DNA of 64,000 nt from Roseibium sp. MMSF_3412 (lineage in GTDB: Bacteria > Pseudomonadota > Alphaproteobacteria > Rhizobiales > Stappiaceae). The DNA lies in contig NZ_JASHJI010000010.1 in assembly GCF_030733265.1 (NCBI RefSeq), positions 62,001-126,000 of the forward strand, read 5' to 3'. Positions 45,475 to 55,157 of this stretch are shown piece after piece (positions within the stretch are counted from its first letter, which is position 1; each line of letters starts with the position of its first letter). Under the pieces are notes generated by a model. The model saw only the letters and a list, made by a program, of their open reading frames with translations. It was not told where the DNA came from and searched no databases. A program made the translations under genes and the position numbers.

Positions 45475-47586
45475 TTAAGCGGCTGCAACCTCGGACAGGA
45501 ATTTCTCGACGGAGGCGCGCAGGTGTTCGGCCTGCTGCTTCATCTCGATCGTGGCCTGAAGCATGTCCCCGACCGCGGCCGAATTCTCCTCGACACCCTG
45601 GTTCAGGGACACGACCGTCGTGGCAACGCTGCGCGTTCCGTCTGCGGCTTCTGCAACGTTGCGGGAAATCTCGCTTGTGGCCGATCCCTGCTGCTGGACC
45701 GCATCGGAAATCGTCGTGGTGTAGGAATTGACCTCCTCGACCGATTCCGAAACGCGGGCAATCTCCTCGACCGCTTCCGAGGTCGATGCCTGGATCGCGG
45801 AAATCTGTGCGGAGATTTCTTCCGTAGCCTTGGCGGTCTGACCGGCAAGAGACTTCACCTCGGACGCGACGACCGCAAACCCCTTGCCGGCATCACCGGC
45901 CCGCGCGGCTTCAATGGTTGCGTTCAGCGCAAGAAGGTTGGTCTGTTCCGCAATCTCGGAGATGAGCGACAGGACGTCGCCAATCTTGTTGGCAGCTTCT
46001 GCCAGTCCCGAAATCTTGGAGTTCGAGCTTTGCGCCGCCATCGTCGTCTGTTCCACGATCGATGCCGTTGTCTCGACCTGCCGCGAGATTTCCGAAATGG
46101 AAGCATTCAGCTCTTCGGTGGCCGAAGCCACCGCCTGAACGTTTGACGAGGCGTTTTCCGACGTTGAAACGGCCGTCTGACCCTGTTCGGACGCGGACGC
46201 CGACCGCTCGTTGAGGGCCGAGGACACATCTTCAACGCGCGCGATGTTGGTTTCCACCAGTTCCAGGACCGACTGGGATTCGGCACGGAAATCCGCGATC
46301 AGGGAATCGATCAGCTTTTCACGCTTCTCGCGGGCGATGTGGCCCACCTTGCGTTCCGCCGCGAGTCGTTCCCGTTCGACGGAATTGTCCTTGAACACCT
46401 CGATACAGCGCGCCATGCGGCCAATCTCGTCCTGGCGCTCCGTCGCCTCGACGGCAACTTCAAGATCGCCATCGGCAATCCGGCTGGCGGCGACGGCCAG
46501 GTTTTCCATTGGCGCGAACATGCGGCGCGTGATCCACCAGATCAGGCCGACGATCGGGACAAGACACAGGAAGCCTGAAATGACGGCACCATAGGTGATG
46601 CGGTCGGCCGCGGCGGATAGCTCCGTCTGCTTCACTGCCTGCACAACACCGTAGGGCGTGTTTTCGAAGGTGTTCTCCGCCTCGGCGAACCGATAGTCGG
46701 CTCCGTCAAGGCTGATCAGGCGGTCACCCGATGCGATGTCCGCCATGTTGTGAACGATGGCGGCATCTCCGGCCCCATCGAGCTTGACCAGTTTCCCGAA
46801 GGCATCGACCAGAAAGATCTGTTCACTCGAACCGATCCCGGTCGGCTCATTGAGGAGCGAGGCGAGCTTCTGCATGTCGGCGGTGAACGCGACTGCACCG
46901 AAGAAACGGTCGAGATAGAACACCGGAGCTGCAAGGACGAGCGACACCGAATTGCCGGGTCCGGCCACGAAGCCCGAGGAATAAATCTGGCCGGCCTCAA
47001 GCGTTTCCGCCTTGGCCGCCTCGTAGAGGCTGCCCATGGCCAGTTGCACCGGGTTGCCTTTTATACTCTCGTCTTCGACGTGAAAGGCGAATTCGGGACC
47101 CTTCTTGTAGGTGTAGGTGATGAAGCCGTCCGGATTGGCGAGGGCCGCGTCGGAAAAAAGGCCCTGCGAGATGACGTCCTGATAAACCGGGTGAACAACC
47201 TTGTGATTGTTCACGTAGTAGTTGGATTCAGCCGGCTCGGTCAAAAGGTGACGTTCATGCGGCGGGTTCGGATTGTCTTCAACGAAGATCTTGCGAAGCG
47301 TTTCATTCTGACCCTCCTTCAAGTTCTTCCAGCCGACCATTGTCTTCATGAGGCTGTCCTTGGCCTCTTCAAGCGAGACGAAGAACTTGGCACTGTACGT
47401 GATCTGGTCGAGCGCCAGCTCGAGCACTTTCTGTTTGGCCTTGGTCGCACTCTGCAGGCTGTTATCCGCCTGGCCGTTCGCGACATCCCGCGACAAGGTT
47501 GATGTGACCGTTACGATTGCCACACACATGGTGAGTGCCCCGGCCAGGAACATGAGTGCCAGTTTTGAAGAAAGACGTTTGCGCAT
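45475..47586 (-). CDS. methyl-accepting chemotaxis protein (dCache-type)
   Basis: A 703-residue chemoreceptor. The first membrane helix (about 7-28: [20 protein letters not shown]) is followed by a long periplasmic domain (about 30-340) of double-Cache type, with [15 protein letters not shown] and [17 protein letters not shown] second helix ([17 protein letters not shown]) leads to HAMP (about 360-415: [20 protein letters not shown]). The signalling tip carries [20 protein letters not shown] and [16 protein letters not shown]. The ligand is unknown. The start at 47586 has a GGGG-type ribosome site. It stands between ruvB and ybgC and interrupts the usual ruv-ybgC-tol neighbourhood. Confidence 0.93.
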   Translation of the reverse strand: MRKRLSSKLALMFLAGALTMCVAIVTVTSTLSRDVANGQADNSLQSATKAKQKVLELALDQITYSAKFFVSLEEAKDSLMKTMVGWKNLKEGQNETLRKIFVEDNPNPPHERHLLTEPAESNYYVNNHKVVHPVYQDVISQGLFSDAALANPDGFITYTYKKGPEFAFHVEDESIKGNPVQLAMGSLYEAAKAETLEAGQIYSSGFVAGPGNSVSLVLAAPVFYLDRFFGAVAFTADMQKLASLLNEPTGIGSSEQIFLVDAFGKLVKLDGAGDAAIVHNMADIASGDRLISLDGADYRFAEAENTFENTPYGVVQAVKQTELSAAADRITYGAVISGFLCLVPIVGLIWWITRRMFAPMENLAVAASRIADGDLEVAVEATERQDEIGRMARCIEVFKDNSVERERLAAERKVGHIAREKREKLIDSLIADFRAESQSVLELVETNIARVEDVSSALNERSASASEQGQTAVSTSENASSNVQAVASATEELNASISEISRQVETTASIVEQTTMAAQSSNSKISGLAEAANKIGDVLSLISEIAEQTNLLALNATIEAARAGDAGKGFAVVASEVKSLAGQTAKATEEISAQISAIQASTSEAVEEIARVSESVEEVNSYTTTISDAVQQQGSATSEISRNVAEAADGTRSVATTVVSLNQGVEENSAAVGDMLQATIEMKQQAEHLRASVEKFLSEVAAA

Positions 47587-47703
47587 CGAGACCCCCGAAT
47601 AATTACGAGGACAATTAGAATAAATTCGCCAACAAATGCTTAACCATACCACCTATCCGAGAAGGTGAATGCTTGGAACGGCGAATTGTTTCAGGTGAAC
47701 GGA

Positions 47704-48744
47704 TCAGTCCGGGTCGGTAAAGAGGCCCATCTGCGACACCTCAGACCTCTCCGGTGCTGCAAGACCGAGATGCGAGAACGCCATCGGGGTCAGCAGACGC
47801 CCCCTTGGAGAGCGCTGCAGGAATCCGTTCTGGATGAGATAGGGTTCGACGATTTCCTCGATCGCGTCCCGCGGCTCCGACAGCGCCGCCGCGATGGTCT
47901 CGATCCCGACGGGACCGCCGCCGAAATTGACGGCAATCTGTTTGAGATATCTGCGATCGAGCCCGTCCAGGCCTGCGCTGTCGACTTCAAGCTGCAGGAG
48001 CGCCCGGTCGGCAAGCGCCATGTCCACGCGATCAATGCCTTCCACGACCGCGAAATCCCGGACCCGGCGCAGGAGCCGTCCCGCGATACGCGGTGTCCCG
48101 CGTGAGCGCTTTGCGATTTCGCGCGCACCGTCTTCCGCCATGCCGATGCCCAGGATCGCAGCGCCGCGCTTGACGATGTGTTCCAGCTCCTCGACCGTGT
48201 AGAACTGAAGACGGACCGGAATTCCGAAACGGTCCCGCAAAGGTGTTGTCAGCAGCCCGAGCCGCGTCGTCGCCGCCACAAGCGTGAACTTGGCGAGATC
48301 GATCTTGACCGAGCGGGCCGCAGGACCTTCACCGATGATCAGATCGAGCTGGTAGTCCTCCATCGCCGGGTAGAGCACTTCCTCGACCGCCGGATTGAGA
48401 CGATGGATCTCGTCAATGAAAAGAACGTCCCGTTCTTCCAGATTGGTGAGAAGTGCGGCCAGATCCCCGGCTTTGGCAATAACGGGGCCGGAGGTTGCCC
48501 GGAAGTTGACGCCCAGCTCGCGCGCCATGATCTGTGCAAGTGTTGTTTTCCCGAGGCCCGGCGGACCGACGAACAGAACGTGGTCGAGCGCTTCACCGCG
48601 CGCCTTCGCCGCCCCGATAAACACCTTCAGGTTTGCGCGTGCTTGCGCCTGACCGACAAAGTCGTCCAGCGCCTGCGGACGCATGGTGCTGTCAATCTCG
48701 TCACCGCGGATTTCGGGCGTGACAATCCGGGTATCATCCGACAT
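47704..48744 (-). CDS. ruvB: Holliday junction branch-migration ATPase RuvB
   Basis: A 346-residue AAA ATPase. Walker A is [20 protein letters not shown] near residue 55, Walker B is [20 protein letters not shown] near 110, and the sensor regions [20 protein letters not shown] and the C-terminal winged helix ([17 protein letters not shown]) are present. With RuvA it drives branch migration in recombinational repair. Its start overlaps the end of the 81-residue membrane-protein gene by 11 bases, so the four genes form one tightly packed operon. Confidence 0.96.
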   Translation of the reverse strand: MSDDTRIVTPEIRGDEIDSTMRPQALDDFVGQAQARANLKVFIGAAKARGEALDHVLFVGPPGLGKTTLAQIMARELGVNFRATSGPVIAKAGDLAALLTNLEERDVLFIDEIHRLNPAVEEVLYPAMEDYQLDLIIGEGPAARSVKIDLAKFTLVAATTRLGLLTTPLRDRFGIPVRLQFYTVEELEHIVKRGAAILGIGMAEDGAREIAKRSRGTPRIAGRLLRRVRDFAVVEGIDRVDMALADRALLQLEVDSAGLDGLDRRYLKQIAVNFGGGPVGIETIAAALSEPRDAIEEIVEPYLIQNGFLQRSPRGRLLTPMAFSHLGLAAPERSEVSQMGLFTDPD

Positions 48745-48979
48745 GGCTTACCACAACAAACAGGAGCACGATGAGCAGGATCGACCACGCGACCCTGAAA
48801 GCATAAAATTTCCGGAACTGGCTGCGCACAAAGGGATCATCCGTATCGATGCGCCGACCCTTGATGGCAAATTGCCGGTCCCCGACAGACTGGGAGAACT
48901 TGTGGTCGAGATACATGATCCCGCCGATACCCAGCACGACGAACACGACGGCAATGACGGCATAGGTGAACGCGATCAT
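48734..48979 (-). CDS. 81-residue two-helix membrane protein within the ruv operon
   Basis: A small protein with two hydrophobic segments (residues 1-24: [20 protein letters not shown]; and 63-78: [16 protein letters not shown]) and a basic middle ([20 protein letters not shown]). Both ends overlap its neighbours. The start overlaps the ruvA stop in ATGA form, and the stop overlaps the ruvB start by 11 bases. Such packing is strong evidence that it is translated. Its function is unknown. It may be unrelated to recombination and only co-transcribed, or it may place RuvAB near the membrane. I do not recognise the family. Confidence 0.75.
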   Translation of the reverse strand: MIAFTYAVIAVVFVVLGIGGIMYLDHKFSQSVGDRQFAIKGRRIDTDDPFVRSQFRKFYAFRVAWSILLIVLLFVVVSHVG

Positions 48980-49593
48980 CCGGCAAGTTCCTTCAGGCCA
49001 AGTCGGATCAGGGTTTCCGTCGATGCCTCGTCGCCGGCCGATTGCATCGCCTTGGCAACGGCGGCGCTCGCCTGCGCCTGCGCATAGCCCAGATTGACCA
49101 GCGCGGAGACAGCTTCGGCGACCGGACGCGCGGCAACATTGTCGGTAACACTTTGCGACACGGCAATCGTCCCCTGATCGACGCTCGCCAGGGCCGGGGC
49201 CTTGTCCTTGAGTTCGCTCAATATGCGTTCGGCAACGCGTTTGCCGACACCAGGCGCCCGTGAGATGGTGGCCTTGTCGCCAAGCGCGATTGCGTTCGCA
49301 ACTTCACTTGCCTTCAGGATACCGAGGATACCGAGCGCGACCTTGGCACCAACGCCCTGAACCGTCATCAGAATGCGGAACCATTCGCGCTCAGCCTCGT
49401 GTCCGAAACCGAAAAGACGGATCATGTCTTCCCGCACGATGGTTTCGATGAACAGGACGGCAGCTTCTCCGGGCCTCGGCAGCCCCTGCAGGATACGGGA
49501 GGGACAGTGCACCTGGTAGCCGACGCCATGCACATCGAGAATGACGTGGTCTTCACCGTAACTGTCGATGGTGCCTTTCAGTTTGCCGATCAT
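48976..49593 (-). CDS. ruvA: Holliday junction DNA-binding protein RuvA
   Basis: A 205-residue protein. The N-terminal OB-fold (about 1-65: [20 protein letters not shown]) is followed by tandem helix-hairpin-helix motifs ([19 protein letters not shown] and [19 protein letters not shown]) and a C-terminal RuvB-binding domain (about 155-205: [20 protein letters not shown]). It holds four-way junctions and loads RuvB. It overlaps the ruvC stop and the next gene's start by four bases each. Confidence 0.96.
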   Translation of the reverse strand: MIGKLKGTIDSYGEDHVILDVHGVGYQVHCPSRILQGLPRPGEAAVLFIETIVREDMIRLFGFGHEAEREWFRILMTVQGVGAKVALGILGILKASEVANAIALGDKATISRAPGVGKRVAERILSELKDKAPALASVDQGTIAVSQSVTDNVAARPVAEAVSALVNLGYAQAQASAAVAKAMQSAGDEASTETLIRLGLKELAG

Positions 49594-50105
49594 GCCGCCC
49601 CCTGCGCCATGAGGCGTGCCGACCCGCTGCCGCGATGCTGCGCATGGCAGATGGCGATGGCCAGCGCATCAGCGGCATCGTCTGAATTGAAGGTTGCCCT
49701 GGGCATGAGGATCTTCACCATCGCGCGGATCTGCTCCTTTTCCGCATGGCCCGTGCCGACCACCGTTTTCTTGACAAGGTTCGGCGCATATTCGGCGACC
49801 GGCAGGCCGGCAAGAGACGGCACGAGCAACGCTATGCCGCGCGCCTGACCGAGTTTCAGCGTCGCGCCGGCATCCTTGTTCACGAATGTATGTTCAACGG
49901 CCGCTTCCATCGGATCATGCTCACGCACGATCGCGGACAGCCCGTCATGCAATTCGACAAGGCGCTCTGCAAGGCTCTTCTTGTTGTCGGACGTCACTGT
50001 TCCCGACGCAATGAACGACAACCGGTTTCCGGCTGTCTCGATCATGCCCCAGCCGGTGCGCCGCAGTCCCGGGTCAATACCGAGCAATCGAATCGCATGT
50101 GTCAT
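49590..50105 (-). CDS. ruvC: Holliday junction endonuclease RuvC
   Basis: A 171-residue nuclease. The catalytic acidic residues are in [14 protein letters not shown] (Asp near residue 10), [20 protein letters not shown] (Glu near 70) and [16 protein letters not shown] (two Asp near 143-146). All four are present. It resolves Holliday junctions by paired cleavage. The start at 50105 gives the canonical length. Upstream in-frame codons add 80 residues with no family character. It is the first gene of ruvC-ruvA-ORF-ruvB. No strong ribosome site is seen. Confidence 0.95.
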   Translation of the reverse strand: MTHAIRLLGIDPGLRRTGWGMIETAGNRLSFIASGTVTSDNKKSLAERLVELHDGLSAIVREHDPMEAAVEHTFVNKDAGATLKLGQARGIALLVPSLAGLPVAEYAPNLVKKTVVGTGHAEKEQIRAMVKILMPRATFNSDDAADALAIAICHAQHRGSGSARLMAQGAA

Positions 50106-50293
50106 GGAACAAAGCGGTAACAAAACTTGAGCACCGATGCCAGCGAAAGCGGGCAGGACCGCCTGAAAGACTGTCCAAAACCGGTTCGGCCACACCGGAT
50201 GGACAAAGTTCATGCGGAATTGGTCGCAATCGCAAAAAAATCGGTCAATGATGGCCCAGTCACCGCCTTGTCTCCGAGTGCCTGCGAGCCTGG

Positions 50294-51055
50294 ATGTCCG
50301 CCCTGTTCGAACCCTTTTCTCCCGACCTATTGCTGTTCCTCGCAATTGTCCTGTTTGTTGCCGGGTGCGTGCGCGGATTTACGGGTTTTGGCGCCGGCAT
50401 GATCTTCATACCGGTCGCTGCCAGCATTTTGCCGCCATCGGTTGCCGCAGCCACCTTCCTGGTCGTCGACAGCATCGTCACGCTGCCGCTGTTGGTCCGC
50501 GCGGTGAAGACCTGCCTGTGGCGCACGGTGCTGCCCGCCGTTCTCGGCGCGATCCTTTTCGTTCACCTGGGAGCCTGGCTGCTGGCGACCGCGAATGTCC
50601 TGGTGCTGCGCTGGATCATCTTCGCGATCGTCGTCAGCCTTTTGGGTCTGCTCATGTCCGGCTGGCGGTACCATCGCCCGCCTCATCCCGCCGTTTCGTT
50701 CGCCACAGGCGGGGTATCGGGTGTCCTGGGCGGCGTCTCGCAGGTCTCAGCCCCGCCGGTCGTCGCCATGTGGCTCTCCAGTTCCAGCGATCCGCTGGTG
50801 GTCAGGGCCAACCTGATTGTCTTTTTCACCCTGGCGAGCGTCGGAACTTTCGCCGCCTATGCAATGCACGGCTTTTTCACGGCTGACGTGGCGCGCCTGC
50901 TCATCGTCGCGGCACCGGTCTATGGACTGGCGCTCTTTCTGGGGGCAAGGGGCTTCGGCAGGGCAAGACCGGCAGTCTACAGAAAGACTGCCTATGTGCT
51001 GATTGCGCTCGCCGCGCTGACCAGCATGCCGGCGCTCGATTTCCTGTTGCGATGA
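50294..51055 (+). CDS. TauE/SafE-family sulfite exporter-like permease
   Basis: A 253-residue membrane protein with about eight hydrophobic helices. The first repeat is recognised by [20 protein letters not shown] and the second by [20 protein letters not shown], the paired motifs of the TauE/SafE (DUF81) family. Members export sulfite or sulfoacetate, or move other small anions. The substrate here is not known. It is divergent from ruvC, 188 bases apart, and ends three bases before the convergent MazG-like gene. Confidence 0.87.
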   Translation: MSALFEPFSPDLLLFLAIVLFVAGCVRGFTGFGAGMIFIPVAASILPPSVAAATFLVVDSIVTLPLLVRAVKTCLWRTVLPAVLGAILFVHLGAWLLATANVLVLRWIIFAIVVSLLGLLMSGWRYHRPPHPAVSFATGGVSGVLGGVSQVSAPPVVAMWLSSSSDPLVVRANLIVFFTLASVGTFAAYAMHGFFTADVARLLIVAAPVYGLALFLGARGFGRARPAVYRKTAYVLIALAALTSMPALDFLLR

Positions 51056-51058
51056 ATC

Positions 51059-51364
51059 TCAGCTTTCGCGGGGCTCGAGCTTTTCGCTCCACTTGGCGCA
51101 TTTGAGCGTCATCAGCCTGTCGAGCTCGGCTTCGAAATCTTCACGGCTGTCGGAGACATGCGCCAGAAGACTGAGCGACACGATCGCGGCATCGACCGCT
51201 TCCTCGCGCACATCGGCAAGCGAGTGGTTCTTGTAGGCGCTTCCCGGTGCCTTCGTCACAGACAAGACCGCCTGTGCAAGTTCACCTGCTTCCTCGGACA
51301 GTTTCAGGGCCCGCTCCTGAAGCGATTTCGGATCGGCCTTCGTCAGATCGTATATTTTATCCAT
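51059..51364 (-). CDS. MazG-like nucleotide pyrophosphohydrolase
   Basis: A 101-residue all-alpha protein. The metal-binding ExxE...ExxD pattern of the MazG/HisE superfamily is visible: KLSEEAGELAQAVLSV near residue 25 and VREEAVDAAIVSLSLLAHVS near 53. Such single-domain enzymes hydrolyse nucleoside triphosphates or related nucleotides to monophosphates and pyrophosphate. The substrate is unknown. It lies downstream of yebC after a strong terminator, so it is probably transcribed from its own promoter. Confidence 0.75.
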   Translation of the reverse strand: MDKIYDLTKADPKSLQERALKLSEEAGELAQAVLSVTKAPGSAYKNHSLADVREEAVDAAIVSLSLLAHVSDSREDFEAELDRLMTLKCAKWSEKLEPRES

Positions 51365-51428
51365 GGATTTCTCTGATGCGCTCTGTCTTGACGGTCAGCC
51401 GCACGCAGCTGGCACCGCGCGTGGTCAC

Positions 51429-51452
51429 AAAAAACCCCGGCCGGGCCGGGGT
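51429..51452 (-). terminator. terminator of yebC
   Basis: ACCCCGG (51434-51440) pairs with CCGGGGT (51446-51452), and a GC-rich loop allows a longer stem. On the minus strand it is followed by a run of T, 24 bases after the yebC stop. Confidence 0.88.
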
Positions 51453-51475
51453 TTACAAACCAGGAACAGCAAACC

Positions 51476-52222
51476 TCAGGAGGCGAGCGCCGCCATGGTT
51501 TCCTCGTCCACGTCGAAATTCGAATAGACATTCTGCACGTCGTCGTCGTCTTCCAGCATGTCGATCAGCTTCATCAGGGTCTGCGCCTTGTCGGCATCGA
51601 CCGGTGTCAGGTTCTGCGGCTTCCAGATGATCTTGGTGGAGTCCGCTTCGCCCAGCGCTTCTTCCAGCGCCTTGGCGACATCGTTCAGATCTTCAAAGGC
51701 GGCGTAGATCGTGTGGCCGCTTTCGTCGGACTGCACGTCTTCCGCGCCGGCCTCGATGGCAGCTTCAAGCACGGCTTCGGCCTCTCCGGCCTCGGGCTTG
51801 TAGATAACCTCTCCGACCCGGTCGAACATGAAGGAAACAGAACCGGTCTCCCCGAGAGAACCGCCGCATTTGGTGAAATAGGAGCGAATGTTCGAGGCCG
51901 AGCGGTTGCGGTTGTCGGTCAGCGCTTCAACGACCACGGCAACACCTGCCGGCCCGTAGCCCTCGTAGCGGATCTCTTCGTAGTTGTCGCCGTCACCGGA
52001 CTGGGACTTGTTGATCGCCCGCTGAATGTTGTCCTTGGGCATCGACTGCGCTTTCGCGTTCTGCACGGCAAGGCGCAGGCGCGGGTTCGAGTCCGGATCC
52101 GGATCGCCCATCTTCGCGGCAACGGTGATTTCCTTGGAAAGCTTGGAAAACATCTTCGACCGCGCCGCATCCTGGCGGCCCTTGCGGTGCATGATGTTCT
52201 TGAATTTTGAATGGCCTGCCAT
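51476..52222 (-). CDS. yebC: YebC/PmpR family regulator (probable translation factor)
   Basis: A 248-residue three-domain protein. The start [18 protein letters not shown], the middle motif [20 protein letters not shown] and [20 protein letters not shown] near 110-130 are hallmarks of the family. YebC proteins were long called DNA-binding transcription regulators, and recent work links family members to translation at proline stretches. The start at 52222 is the canonical one. A 99-base gap separates it from ymdB. Confidence 0.95.
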   Translation of the reverse strand: MAGHSKFKNIMHRKGRQDAARSKMFSKLSKEITVAAKMGDPDPDSNPRLRLAVQNAKAQSMPKDNIQRAINKSQSGDGDNYEEIRYEGYGPAGVAVVVEALTDNRNRSASNIRSYFTKCGGSLGETGSVSFMFDRVGEVIYKPEAGEAEAVLEAAIEAGAEDVQSDESGHTIYAAFEDLNDVAKALEEALGEADSTKIIWKPQNLTPVDADKAQTLMKLIDMLEDDDDVQNVYSNFDVDEETMAALAS

Positions 52223-52321
52223 GGCTCTTCTCGGCTCTTTGGATCTGATCTTGACGAAAACTGCGCCGCTTATAGGCAAATTGACGCTGAAAATCCAGCG
52301 CCCTCGCGATGACCGGTCGGA

Positions 52322-53152
52322 TCAGCCCTGACCTGTCCAGAAATCCGGCAGGACAGGCTCCAAAAGGCCCCCGATGCGCACCGGTGCGATCCGTTCCGCA
52401 AGACCCGTCCGCTCATCGGTCTCGATGGCCACGCCGCAGATGGTCGCGACCCCCGATGCAGGCGCGAAACGCGAACCGGGGATCTTGCGCTGGAACCGGT
52501 TCACCGGTTCTTCCTTGTCCATTCCAAGAACGCTGTCATAAGACCCGCACATTCCGGCATCCGACATATAGGCGGTTCCCTGCTCCAGGATCTGATGATC
52601 CGCCGTCGGCACATGTGTGTGCGTACCGACGACAAGACTGACACGTCCGTCGAGGAAATGCCCCATGGCTTGCTTCTCGCTGGTCGCTTCCGCGTGCATG
52701 TCGACGATGATCGCATCGGCGACATCGCCGAGCGGACATTCGTTCACCACCCTGTCGATCGCGGCGAACGGATCGTCCATCGCATCCATGAAGACACGCC
52801 CCATGACATTTGCCACCATCACCTGCGCACCATTGCGGGCGGTAAATAGATGAGCGCCTCGCCCCGGCGTCCCGGCAGGATAGTTGACCGGGCGCAACAA
52901 CCTGTCCTGGCGTTCGATATAGACAAGCGTATCGCGCTGGTCCCAGACATGATTTCCGGTGGTGACGACGTCGGCCCCGGCATCGAGAACGTCTCTGAGG
53001 ATCGCTTCGGTTATTCCGAACCCGGCAGCCGCATTTTCACCATTGACGATCACGAAATCGAGCTGATTGGCCTCGACCAGACCCGGCAGACGTTCAATAA
53101 CCGCACTGCGTCCGGTCCGGCCCACCAGATCGCCAAGAAACAAAATACGCAT
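52322..53152 (-). CDS. ymdB: YmdB-type metallophosphoesterase
   Basis: A 276-residue protein of the YmdB family (TIGR00282). Metal-binding motifs are MRILFLGDLVGRTGRSAV at the start, VNGENAAAGFGIT near residue 38, VVTTGNHVWDQRD near 62, and VGTHTHVPTADHQIL near 175. These proteins hydrolyse 2',3'-cyclic nucleotides in Bacillus. The same enzyme fold and full set of metal ligands are seen here. It follows the 5-formyltetrahydrofolate cyclo-ligase gene by 14 bases, so the two share a transcript. Confidence 0.93.
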   Translation of the reverse strand: MRILFLGDLVGRTGRSAVIERLPGLVEANQLDFVIVNGENAAAGFGITEAILRDVLDAGADVVTTGNHVWDQRDTLVYIERQDRLLRPVNYPAGTPGRGAHLFTARNGAQVMVANVMGRVFMDAMDDPFAAIDRVVNECPLGDVADAIIVDMHAEATSEKQAMGHFLDGRVSLVVGTHTHVPTADHQILEQGTAYMSDAGMCGSYDSVLGMDKEEPVNRFQRKIPGSRFAPASGVATICGVAIETDERTGLAERIAPVRIGGLLEPVLPDFWTGQG

Positions 53153-53166
53153 ACACCCTCGCCTGC

Positions 53167-53745
53167 TCAGCCGAACGGCCGGTAGCCGTGTTCGGTAAGA
53201 ATTCCGTTCAAGGGCTTGTCATGCGCTTCTGCGGGCACGCGGTCAACCTCCTGAAGGGAAAACGCGACGCCGATACACAGCACAGGTCCGGACCTTTCAA
53301 GTGCCGAAATCGCGGTATCGTAGAACGCCCTTCCATACCCGATCCGGTTTCCGGCTGAATCGAACCCCGCCAGCGGCATCAGCAGAACATCGGGGCGGAC
53401 TTCTTCAGCCGCTTCGCTCGGTTCGCGGCACCCGAACCCGGCTTCGACCAGCTCCGTGTCCCGTTCAAGATGCCGGAAAATCAGGCCTGGCCCGCTCATG
53501 ACGGGCAAACTCAGCTTGTGGCCTTTCTGGCGCAACAGGTCCAGAAGCGGTCGCGGATCGATCTCGTCGCGGATCGGCCAGAAGCCGGCAACGACCGCAC
53601 CGTCCGGCAGGGGCAGGGAATGACCGTGATCGACCAGTTGAAGGCTCTTCTCGATCCGCTCGAGTTCGTCCATGCTGCGCCGCCGGGCAAGAACCTCTTT
53701 TCTCAGGCCGGCCTTTGCGGCTCCAGGAGTAGAAACGTCGCTCAT
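53167..53745 (-). CDS. 5-formyltetrahydrofolate cyclo-ligase
   Basis: A 192-residue ATP-dependent enzyme that turns 5-formyl-THF into 5,10-methenyl-THF. The N-terminal KAGLRKEVLARRRSM, the substrate region AGFWPIRDEIDPRPLLDLLR, and the C-terminal signature LLMPLAGFDSAGNRIGYGRA followed by FYD are typical. The start at 53745 has a GAGGGG ribosome site. It lies directly behind the 6S RNA gene, the same pairing as ssrS-ygfA in many proteobacteria. Confidence 0.92.
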   Translation of the reverse strand: MSDVSTPGAAKAGLRKEVLARRRSMDELERIEKSLQLVDHGHSLPLPDGAVVAGFWPIRDEIDPRPLLDLLRQKGHKLSLPVMSGPGLIFRHLERDTELVEAGFGCREPSEAAEEVRPDVLLMPLAGFDSAGNRIGYGRAFYDTAISALERSGPVLCIGVAFSLQEVDRVPAEAHDKPLNGILTEHGYRPFG

Positions 53746-53796
53746 GCCCCTCACAAGGTCCCGGTTTAATTTGAAATCTCAGGTCAGCCTGGGATA

Positions 53797-53952
53797 GGCG
53801 CAGCCGTCCGACCGTTGGAATTGCAATCCCGGGAAACCTACAATGTAGGTGGGCGCCGTGTGCAACGGACCACGGCCCAGAGCAGGGACAGCTCCCGAGG
53901 GAATGCGTAAGGCCCCGGGGAAATATTCCTGACGTATCGGGCAGCCGCAGCT
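53797..53952 (-). ncRNA. ssrS: 6S RNA
   Basis: The 296-base gap between zapA and the cyclo-ligase gene can fold, on the minus strand, into a long rod. GCGGCTGCCCGA near the 5' end pairs with TCGGACGGCTGC near the 3' end (with G-U pairs), and CCCCGGGGCCTTACGC and GGGCCGTGGTCC segments frame an open central bubble. This, together with the conserved zapA-6S-cyclo-ligase order, identifies 6S RNA, which sequesters housekeeping RNA polymerase in stationary phase. The exact ends are estimated from the closing stem. Confidence 0.78.
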
Positions 53953-54041
53953 ATCGCATATAGCCTCGCTCCGGCGCAATTACCAGTGCAGGGTCGAGTT
54001 CATTGAAAAGGAAAATAGTTTCGCAAGAAACGCTTCCGGGA

Positions 54042-54422
54042 TCAGGAAGGTTCCTGTGGCCTCAGGCTCGACGTCAGACCCTCAGCGAGACTTTCGATCC
54101 GCGCGGCGGCCGTGTTGACGGCGCGGGAAAGTTCTTCCTCGTTCTGGCTCATGTTGTCGAGAGCCGCGACCTGTTGCTGACGGGCCTCGGCGATCTGCGC
54201 TTCAAGATCGGCCAGTTTCCGTTCAAGCTCGGACAGCTGGTCCGTTGCCATGATTCCGGCCATGACCGTCAGCCGCTGGTCGCCGATTTCTCCGAACGCG
54301 CCCTTGAGTTCGTTGATCCAGCCGTCGAAACGGGCGGCGAGGCCCATCAACCGGTCTTCCTCGCCGTCGTCGCAAGCCATCCGGAAGGACTTGCCATTGA
54401 TCGTGACCGTTATCTGCGCCAT
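54042..54422 (-). CDS. zapA: cell division protein ZapA
   Basis: A 126-residue protein. The start AQITVTINGKSFRMACDDGE forms the globular head, followed by LMGLAARFDGWINELKGAFG and a long coiled coil (about 65-110: TDQLSELERKLADLEAQIAE). ZapA crosslinks FtsZ filaments at the division ring. It follows the DUF4164 gene after 21 bases. 6S RNA lies downstream on the same strand. Confidence 0.92.
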   Translation of the reverse strand: MAQITVTINGKSFRMACDDGEEDRLMGLAARFDGWINELKGAFGEIGDQRLTVMAGIMATDQLSELERKLADLEAQIAEARQQQVAALDNMSQNEEELSRAVNTAAARIESLAEGLTSSLRPQEPS

Positions 54423-54443
54423 TCGTCGTCGGTCTCCCGTGGG

Positions 54444-54740
54444 TCAGCCCCCGTGCGCGTCGAGCACGCTGCGGATCGTTTCCATGGCGGAAACAAGCCG
54501 CCTGGACACGTCCTTGTTGGCTTCCTCGAGCCGCGATGCCCGCGCCTCACTCTCATCAAGCGACGCGGCCAGCTGGGACCTGTCCTCGCCGAGCCGCTGC
54601 AGGTCGTCCTGAAGGGAATTGAGTGACCTGTCGGCATCCATGCGCCGCTGAACCGCCGTCTCCAGATGGCCAACGGCCGCATCGAGCCGCTTTACCGCAT
54701 CGGCCAGGCTGGTTTTTTCAACGCAGTCGATTTCCGCCAT
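54444..54740 (-). CDS. DUF4164 coiled-coil protein
   Basis: A 98-residue acidic, helical protein with heptads through its length (LADAVKRLDAAVGHLETAVQ, LQDDLQRLGEDRSQLAASLD). It matches the DUF4164 family found beside zapA in Hyphomicrobiales. No function is known. Position and coiled-coil form suggest a role with ZapA at the division site, but that is inference. It is the first gene of a two-gene unit with zapA. Confidence 0.8.
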   Translation of the reverse strand: MAEIDCVEKTSLADAVKRLDAAVGHLETAVQRRMDADRSLNSLQDDLQRLGEDRSQLAASLDESEARASRLEEANKDVSRRLVSAMETIRSVLDAHGG

Positions 54741-55157
54741 TATTTTAAGCCGTCCTGATCTTTTTTTGCGGCGGCCCGCTTTGGTTTCCCCGTCTCATTT
54801 TAAGGAGTTTTGATGTTTTCACCTCAGTCGGCCATGCGTTACCCAAACTAGCGCTGCCCGCCGCATGAGAACGCTTGCTCTGGCGAAAAAGCAAATCCTT
54901 GTCAGAATATCGAGATTAGGCAACCGGACTTGCCCCAGTCAATGGCACCATTGGCAGAATCCTCAACTCTGTAAAACCCGGCCTCCGGTTTTCATAACTT
55001 CGTGCGCGGCCCCCAGCTTTATTGACTCGGTGCGCGTTCCTGATATTTGTCTGGCGCCTGAACGGAGCTGGCAGCCGTCATTTCCGGAATGCACCTCAAT
55101 TTGCCGCGCCGGACGCCAGTCCGGATGCGGAGGCTTCACAGCAGCAACGGGATAGTG
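54741..55157. other. intergenic region between the DUF4164 gene and tkt
   Basis: The 417-base spacer separates two divergent genes, so it must carry two promoters. A weak TTGACT (55022-55027) with TATTTG (55044-55049) 16 bases later is a possible tkt promoter. I see no gene, RNA or repeat in the rest. Confidence 0.4.
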
